Of a stretch of DNA of 44,638 bases, positions 39,957 through 44,638 are shown one piece after another. Location of the stretch: contig RAYF01000013.1 of assembly GCA_003611745.1 (NCBI GenBank), positions 1 through 44,638 of the forward strand, given 5' to 3'. The first letter of the stretch is position 1. Each line of letters opens with the position of its first letter. The DNA comes from a bacterium D16-36. GTDB taxonomy: Bacteria > Bacillota > Clostridia > Lachnospirales > Lachnospiraceae. A program made the translations under genes and the position numbers. Under the pieces are notes generated by a model. The model had not been told where the DNA came from. It was given only the letters and a program-made list of their open reading frames with translations, and ran no database searches.

Positions 39957-40946
39957 TTAATATCCCAATGTCGCTGCCATAACCGCCTTGATGGTATGCA
40001 TCCTATTCTCTGCCTCGTCAAATACTACAGACTGGGCAGACTCAAAGACTTCATCTGTCACTTCCAATTCCTTCATGCCAAACTTCTCGTACACCTCCTG
40101 CCCGATTTTTGTCTTTAAATCGTGAAATGCCGGAAGGCAGTGTGTAAAAATAGCAGTTTTCTTTGCATTCTCCATTACCTTTTTATTTACCTGATAAGGG
40201 GACAGTGCCTTAATACGCTCTGCCCAGATCTCATCCGGCTCCCCCATGGATACCCAGACATCTGTATAAATCACATCCGCATCTTTCGTCCCGCTGACCA
40301 CATCCTCTGTCAATGTGATAGAACCGCCGGAAGCTTTTGCATATTCCTGACACTCCTCTACAAGTGATGGGGACGGAAAATATTCTTTTGCTGTACATGC
40401 CACAAAATCCATGCCCATCTTCGCACAGGTAATCATCAGGGAATTGCCCATGTTATAGCGTGCATCGCCCATATAGACCAGCTTAATCCCCTTAAATGCC
40501 CCAAGGTGCTCGCGGATTGTAAGCAGCGTTGCAAGCATCTGTGTCGGATGGTACTCGTTTGTTAAGCCATTCCATACCGGAACCCCGGCGTACTTTGCAA
40601 GCTCTTCCACTATCTCCTGCCCGAAACCGCGGTACTCAATGCCGTCAAACATCCGCCCCAGCACTCTGGCAGTATCAGCGATGCTCTCCTTCTTCCCTAT
40701 CTGGGAACCAGACGGGTCAAGGTAAGTCGTCCCCATCCCCATATCGTGGGCAGCCACCTCAAAAGAACAGCGTGTGCGGGTGCTTGTCTTTTCAAAAATA
40801 AGCGCTACATTTTTTCCTACATAGTTGTTGACTGGCACTCCTTTCTTTTTCTTTTCCTTCAATTCAGCCGCCAAATCAACCAGATATGTAATCTCCTCCG
40901 GTGTGAAATCTTTCAATGTCAAAAAATTACGTCCCTTTAAATCCAT
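39957..40946 (-). CDS. argF: Ornithine carbamoyltransferase
   Basis: A 329-residue enzyme that forms citrulline from ornithine and carbamoyl phosphate. The carbamoyl-phosphate loop STRTR is at 55-59; HPTQ occurs in [12 protein letters not shown] and the ornithine-side motif is THCLPAFHD. It could serve arginine synthesis or, run backwards, the deiminase pathway; no other arginine gene is nearby. The start and length are typical. A 17-bp palindrome lies about 40 bp upstream. Confidence 0.95.
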   Translation of the reverse strand: MDLKGRNFLTLKDFTPEEITYLVDLAAELKEKKKKGVPVNNYVGKNVALIFEKTSTRTRCSFEVAAHDMGMGTTYLDPSGSQIGKKESIADTARVLGRMFDGIEYRGFGQEIVEELAKYAGVPVWNGLTNEYHPTQMLATLLTIREHLGAFKGIKLVYMGDARYNMGNSLMITCAKMGMDFVACTAKEYFPSPSLVEECQEYAKASGGSITLTEDVVSGTKDADVIYTDVWVSMGEPDEIWAERIKALSPYQVNKKVMENAKKTAIFTHCLPAFHDLKTKIGQEVYEKFGMKELEVTDEVFESAQSVVFDEAENRMHTIKAVMAATLGY

Positions 40947-40985
40947 CTATGCCATCCTTTCTTTTTATTCCCTATAAAACTGACA

Positions 40986-41002
40986 TGCCACTTTCAGTGG
41001 CA
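40986..41002. promoter_or_regulatory. Palindrome upstream of argF
   Basis: TGCCACT-TTC-AGTGGCA, a perfect 7-bp dyad about 40 bp before the argF start. A possible operator; it does not look like a standard ARG box. Confidence 0.35.
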
Positions 41003-41077
41003 CCATCCTCTCCCTAAAAGTCAATTGTTTGACTTCCACCTGCCATATGTGAAAAAATTTATTTTCCATTAACAAAG

Positions 41078-41107
41078 CCCCCGAATACCTTTTCAGGCAT
41101 CCGAGGG
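41078..41107 (-). terminator. Terminator after the SPFH gene
   Basis: In minus-strand RNA, a 12-pair stem including several G-U pairs (41107-41096 with 41089-41078), loop of six, followed by CTTTGTT. The T-run is weak. Confidence 0.6.
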
Positions 41108-41153
41108 TTTCATTCCTATGCCCCGTTCTTCTCCAAAATGAAGAAAAAACTGT

Positions 41154-42080
41154 TTAATCCGCCACTTCCTTGACAGACGTAACCAGACCTGCCAGAGACT
41201 GTATCTCTGACGGAATAATAATCTTGGTTGCCTTACCGTCTGCGGCAGCCTCGAATGCCTCCAGACTCTTTAACTTAATTACTTCACTTGAAGCGCCGGC
41301 CTCATTCAGCATACGGATACCATCTGCTTTCGCTTTCTGGACTGCCAGAATAGCCTGTGCCTGACCTTCTGCCTCACGGATTGTTGCCTCCTTTGTCGCC
41401 TCCGCCTTTAAAATAGCTGCCGCTTTGTCAGCCTCTGCATCAAGGATAGCAGCTTCCTTGTTACCCTGTGCCACAAGGATGGCAGATTCCTTCTCACCCT
41501 GTGAGCGGAGGATAGCTTCCCTCTTCTCACGCTCCGCCTTCATCTGCTTCTCCATCGCATCGCGGATTGCGGCAGGCGGAATGATATTCTTTAACTCCAC
41601 CCTGTTCACCTTGATTCCCCACGGGTCTGTTGCTGTATCAAGGGATGCACGCATCTTGGTATTAATCGTCTCTCTTGATGTCAGCGTCTCATCTAATTCC
41701 AGCTCACCGATAATATTACGCAGGGTAGTTGCTGACAGATTTTCAATGGCAACAATCGGGTTTTCCACACCGTACGCATAGAGCTTAGGGTCTGTTATCT
41801 GAAAAAAGATAACCGTATCTATCTGCATGGTAACATTATCCTTTGTGATAACCGGCTGCGGCGCAAAATCTACAACCTGTTCTTTTAAGAGCACACGCTT
41901 TGCCACACGGTCAATCAACGGCATCTTAAAGTGGATTCCCACGCCCCATGTTGTCTGATAACCTCCCAGACGCTCAACGACATAGGCTTTTGCCTGTGGT
42001 ACTACATTTATACATGACAGTATAATGATAACAATGATTACTAAAAATACAATCGGTATTAACGGTATAATTTCCGACAT
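41154..42080 (-). CDS. SPFH/Band 7 (stomatin/prohibitin-like) membrane protein
   Basis: A 308-residue protein with an N-terminal membrane segment (about 5-25), an SPFH domain (VERLGGYQTTWGVGIHFKMP, ITKDNVTMQIDTVIFFQITD) and a long Ala/Glu-rich coiled coil (about 175-260). It forms membrane-associated oligomers and is thought to organise lipid domains. The start at ATG 42080 uses GGAGG that lies inside the end of the nfeD gene, with 2 bp between stop and start; the two are a classic NfeD-SPFH pair. Confidence 0.93.
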   Translation of the reverse strand: MSEIIPLIPIVFLVIIVIIILSCINVVPQAKAYVVERLGGYQTTWGVGIHFKMPLIDRVAKRVLLKEQVVDFAPQPVITKDNVTMQIDTVIFFQITDPKLYAYGVENPIVAIENLSATTLRNIIGELELDETLTSRETINTKMRASLDTATDPWGIKVNRVELKNIIPPAAIRDAMEKQMKAEREKREAILRSQGEKESAILVAQGNKEAAILDAEADKAAAILKAEATKEATIREAEGQAQAILAVQKAKADGIRMLNEAGASSEVIKLKSLEAFEAAADGKATKIIIPSEIQSLAGLVTSVKEVAD

Positions 42081-42082
42081 GA

Positions 42083-42514
42083 TTACCTCCATTCCTGCAC
42101 AACTAAATGTGCTCCCTTTATTTCCATAACTTCTACTTTTGTCCCTGCTGGAATTTTCCTCTCAGAAGAAATATTCCTAGCTGTCCACTCCATCCCATTC
42201 AGCATGACCCTGCCCGTCTGGTTGAAGTTATCAATCTCTTCCAACACCCTTCCATGCTTTCCAACCAGACTGTCAACGTTTGTTTTTTCCCTGCTGTTGT
42301 TCAAGTGTTTCTCCGCAATCGGCCTTGTAAATACCAGCAGTATAATCGAGACCACCAGAAACAGCAGTATCTGTATCCACAACGGCGCCTGACAGATTCC
42401 CGCAAGAAATGCTACAAATGCACCGCCCGCAAACCAGATTGTGGTAAGCCCAAGCGTCAGAATCTCCAGCACCAGCAGAACTGCTACAACAATCAACCAA
42501 TAAATTGGCTGCAT
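42083..42514 (-). CDS. NfeD family membrane protein
   Basis: A 143-residue partner of the SPFH protein. The N-terminal half has about three to four membrane segments (WLIVVAVLLVLEILTLGL, WFAGGAFVAFLAGI, ILLFLVVSIILLVF), and the C-terminal half (about 75-143) is an OB-fold with GKHGRVLEEID. The membrane serine protease domain of long NfeD is absent, as in most short members. The ATG at 42514 is 6 bases after GGAGGG; an ATG two codons earlier would leave no spacing. Confidence 0.9.
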   Translation of the reverse strand: MQPIYWLIVVAVLLVLEILTLGLTTIWFAGGAFVAFLAGICQAPLWIQILLFLVVSIILLVFTRPIAEKHLNNSREKTNVDSLVGKHGRVLEEIDNFNQTGRVMLNGMEWTARNISSERKIPAGTKVEVMEIKGAHLVVQEWR

Positions 42515-42644
42515 TTTCATCCCTCCTTGTATACAATTTGTCAAAATTATAGACTATTTATTCAAAAAACACAAGGATATTTGCAATTTTTCCATAGTTA
42601 ATAATTTTCCAATTGCCTTTCATATCCGGCTGGCTGCCGTATTT

Positions 42645-42653
42645 CTCACAGGC
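42645..42653. repeat. Left target-site duplication of the MITE-like element
   Basis: CTCACAGGC, directly before the element, is repeated exactly at 43065-43073 on its other side. Nine-base duplications are typical of several transposase groups. Confidence 0.8.
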
Positions 42654-43064
42654 CATGGAAATCATTTTTCAGCATATATATTCATTACTGCCCCAAATCA
42701 ATATGTCACTATTTACAAACGATGTTTCTTTAACGATAACTCCCTGTTATCCCTCAATTTCCAATGTGCCTGCGTCTGGCTGTGTTTCTGTTTTTGCCCT
42801 CACAGAGTATGATACGCCTAAAAAGAAGTACAAGATATGCCGCCAGACAACAACGCCTTTCCAGAGGAACTCTGTCTTGTAGGGCTTTGATGGATATGCG
42901 CCTTGCAGCGCTGTCTGAGCAGCAAAAAACAGAAACATAACCAGATGCAGGCCAAACAAAAATTGAGGGATAACAGGGAGTTATCGTTTAGAAAACAATC
43001 GTCTGTAAATAGTGACAAATTAATAGGGGCAGTAATGAATATATACTGAAAAATGATTTCCGTG
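42654..43064. mobile_element. Complete MITE-like palindromic element, copy B
   Basis: A 411-bp element without a transposase gene. Its two ends are inverted repeats of about 145 bp (about 42654-42798 and 42920-43064) with one small gap and scattered mismatches; the outermost bases read CATGGAAATC and GATTTCCGTG. About 120 bp of core lie between them. Exact 9-bp duplications flank it, so it is a true insertion. Its right end is 1 bp from the methyltransferase stop codon. Short open frames across it are not protein-like. It belongs to the family of repeat copy A. Confidence 0.85.
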
Positions 43065-43073
43065 CTCACAGGC
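43065..43073. repeat. Right target-site duplication, covering the methyltransferase stop codon
   Basis: CTCACAGGC, exact copy of 42645-42653. On the minus strand it contains the last codon (CTG) and the TGA stop of the methyltransferase gene, so the duplication kept the reading frame intact. Confidence 0.8.
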
Positions 43074-43860
43074 AGCGCTGCCTGAATACCTCATACATCA
43101 TAATCGCTGCCGACACCGCCGCATTCAGGGATTCTAATTTCCCTGCCATGGGAATCCGCACCCCCTCACATAACGCCGCTATCGGCTCTGAAATTCCGTT
43201 TGCCTCATTTCCAATTACAACTGCTGCCCCCATGCGGTAATCAGCTTCTGTATATAAAATGCTCCCCTGCATCATTGTACCGTATAGCGGTATCCCACCC
43301 TGCCTTACCTTCCCGGCGGCCGAAACCAGATCCTCCGCATAATAAAACGGCACCCTGAAAATTGCCCCCATCGTAGAGCGGACTACCTTTGGATTAAACA
43401 GGTCCACACTTTCCCTGCTTAAGATTACCCCGGACATATCAGCGCCCTCCGCTGTCCGCATTATAGTGCCGAGATTCCCGGGGTCGCGGATGTCATCCAG
43501 CAGAAGGATGCTGCGCCTCCTATCCTGCAGGATATCATCCAGGCTGTAGCAGGGCATCTCTGCCAGCCCCAAAATCCCCTGAGGCGTTACTGTATCTGAC
43601 ATTCCGCGAAAAACGACATCCGCCACAACTTCATGGGGGTATTGCCCCAGCGTATCCCAATGCTCCCCTGCCCTGCATTCAGCCACAGCAGACTCTGAAA
43701 GATATAATTTCCGTAGCCTGCCGCTGGATGCCGCTTCCCCTGCCAGCCTATATCCTTCCACCACAAACATCTGCTTCTTCTTTCGCTCCCTTGCACTTTT
43801 CTGCAGCTTCACAATTTCTTTAATCTGTGGATTTGACCCACTGTTTATCGTTACCATCAT
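43066..43860 (-). CDS. TrmH/SpoU family RNA 2'-O-methyltransferase
   Basis: A 264-residue enzyme of the knotted SPOUT class. An N-terminal substrate-binding domain (about 1-100; KKKQMFVVEGYRL) is followed by the catalytic domain with motif 1 LLDDIRDPGNLGTIMRTA (N129, R135), motif 2 VVIGNEANGIS and motif 3 LESLNAAVSAAIMMYE at the C-terminus. It methylates a ribose of rRNA (RlmB-like) or tRNA with SAM; the exact target is not clear. The gene's stop codon lies inside the target duplication of the neighbouring element, so nothing of the protein is lost. Confidence 0.9.
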   Translation of the reverse strand: MMVTINSGSNPQIKEIVKLQKSARERKKKQMFVVEGYRLAGEAASSGRLRKLYLSESAVAECRAGEHWDTLGQYPHEVVADVVFRGMSDTVTPQGILGLAEMPCYSLDDILQDRRRSILLLDDIRDPGNLGTIMRTAEGADMSGVILSRESVDLFNPKVVRSTMGAIFRVPFYYAEDLVSAAGKVRQGGIPLYGTMMQGSILYTEADYRMGAAVVIGNEANGISEPIAALCEGVRIPMAGKLESLNAAVSAAIMMYEVFRQRCL

Positions 43861-43894
43861 ATATAATATACCACTCCGTTTCCAAGACGGCCCT

Positions 43895-44488
43895 TTACCG
43901 TTTTATTTTACCTTTTTCCAGATTTGGCGAGATAAAGTTCTGATATGAATATTCCCACAGTTTCTCAGAGCCTTGTGCCGTATTTTTATTCCTGTCAAGT
44001 ATCTGTCCCAGATGGACGCCATGCTCTTCCCAACCCTTTCCGCCTGTTGCGGCACTTAACATTGTCGGCTGAATATTGTCCATCGTATGGGCAAATTTCG
44101 CTTCCGGTGTTTCTCCTTCCTCAAACTCCTCCCAGACACCCCTCATATATTTCCCCTGATCCTCCGGCAGCAGCCCAAAAATTCTGTCAGCCGCCGCTTT
44201 CTCTCTCTGCCCCTGTGTCTTTTTTGCTTCCTCATCATATGCATAAGTATCCCCTGCATCAATTTCCACCAGATCATGGATCAGAAGCATTGTAACTGTC
44301 TTTAGGATATCAATGCCCTCATTGGCATATTCCCCCAGCAGGATTGCCATAACCGCCATATGCCATGCGTGTTCCGCATCGTTCTCTTTATGGATCCCGT
44401 CTGACAGATATGTCTGCCGTTTAATAAACTTCTCCTTGTCAATCTCCCTGCAGAAATCAAATTGTTTTTCTAACCTTGATTTTTCCAT
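43895..44488 (-). CDS. HD domain phosphohydrolase (YfbR/HDDC2-like)
   Basis: A 197-residue metal-dependent hydrolase. The metal ligands are H40 (in NDAEHAWHMA), H71-D72 (LLIHDLVEIDAGD) and an Asp in FAHTMDNIQ. Members act on nucleoside 5'-monophosphates. ATG 44488 has GGGAGAG upstream and gives the usual N-terminus; ATG 44512 with GGGGA is an alternative that adds eight residues. It lies 34 bp before the methyltransferase on the same strand and may share a transcript. The multi-hairpin repeat lies just upstream. Confidence 0.85.
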   Translation of the reverse strand: MEKSRLEKQFDFCREIDKEKFIKRQTYLSDGIHKENDAEHAWHMAVMAILLGEYANEGIDILKTVTMLLIHDLVEIDAGDTYAYDEEAKKTQGQREKAAADRIFGLLPEDQGKYMRGVWEEFEEGETPEAKFAHTMDNIQPTMLSAATGGKGWEEHGVHLGQILDRNKNTAQGSEKLWEYSYQNFISPNLEKGKIKR

Positions 44489-44540
44489 CCTCTCTCTCCC
44501 ATCTTTTTCCATACATTCCCCATGCATCTTTTTCATATAT

Positions 44541-44638
44541 TAGGAAAGTTCTCGGTGTGTAGTGGTGCACCAACAATAAATGCAAAGAACTTTAGTTCTT
44601 TAGCATTTTTGCTAGGGCACAAGCGAAGTCTGTGCCCT
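44541..44638. repeat. Multi-hairpin intergenic repeat, partial copy
   Basis: Same orientation as 26871-26970 and nearly identical (about four differences in 98 bp, including the single bulged base of the main hairpin, C to A). It continues beyond the window. Located about 50 bp upstream of the HD hydrolase start. Confidence 0.8.

Noticed and set aside
42613-43069. Short frames of 70-89 codons across the MITE-like element
   Set aside because: They run through the inverted repeats and the core on both strands, overlap each other and do not resemble any protein; they follow from the repeat sequence.
1-44638. CRISPR array, tRNA, rRNA or prophage
   Set aside because: No regularly spaced repeats, no tRNA-like cloverleaf with CCA end, no rRNA stretches and no phage structural genes were seen on either strand.

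Overview
The window looks like a chromosomal segment of a low-to-mid GC, anaerobic, gut-type Clostridia bacterium, most probably Lachnospiraceae. The reasons are a four-subunit 2-oxoacid:ferredoxin oxidoreductase, a FeoA/FeoB set with its small Cys-rich partner, a CarD-family regulator, a GHKL/LytTR two-component pair, Ig-like (BIG2-type) modules on secreted proteins, a secreted serpin, a secreted GH43 enzyme, and a family of palindromic intergenic repeats. No rRNA, tRNA, CRISPR array, intact insertion sequence or prophage was seen. Most genes lie on the minus strand.

Layout. 1-420 is the right part of a repeat element cut by the window edge, followed by a histidine phosphatase (518-1249, +). 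1286-5270 (-) is a compact operon: OmpR-type response regulator, ABC ATPase, ABC permease, sensor kinase and a formate/nitrite-type channel. A methyl-accepting chemotaxis protein with a long structured leader (+) converges on a LysR regulator (-). 8386-10359 is a decayed, AT-rich accessory patch: a secreted protein of unknown function, a truncated TetR gene and a flavodoxin-like pseudogene. 10360-13455 (-) is the gamma-delta-alpha-beta oxidoreductase operon. 13652-19119 carries a GHKL kinase, a large surface protein and a divergent LytTR regulator; direct repeats at the surface-protein promoter suggest it is a LytTR target. 19199-21188 holds a stand-alone AICAR formyltransferase and an archaeal-type (PurO-like) IMP cyclohydrolase, which together replace bifunctional PurH. 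Then come a substrate-binding lipoprotein, a deoxyinosine/uracil-type DNA glycosylase, AroB, and a secreted serpin with an Ig-like domain.

26644-29820 covers a BFD-type 2Fe-2S protein, a multi-hairpin repeat and the feoA/feoB iron uptake genes, with palindromic operators over the feoA promoter. CarD and a 977-residue GH43 protein follow. putP (+) has a leader RNA with mutually exclusive pairings. A MraY-like transferase, dusB, coaX, a small conserved protein, birA, argF, the SPFH/NfeD pair, a SpoU-type RNA methyltransferase and an HD phosphohydrolase fill the right end.

The most notable non-coding findings are: (i) a complete 411-bp MITE-like element (42654-43064) with about 145-bp terminal inverted repeats and a 9-bp target duplication that includes the stop codon of the neighbouring methyltransferase; (ii) a second, unrelated repeat of about 190 bp made of consecutive hairpins (26871-27060, and 44541 to the edge); (iii) the putP leader; (iv) the feoA operators; and (v) the LytTR direct repeats. 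All functions are inferred from sequence reading alone.
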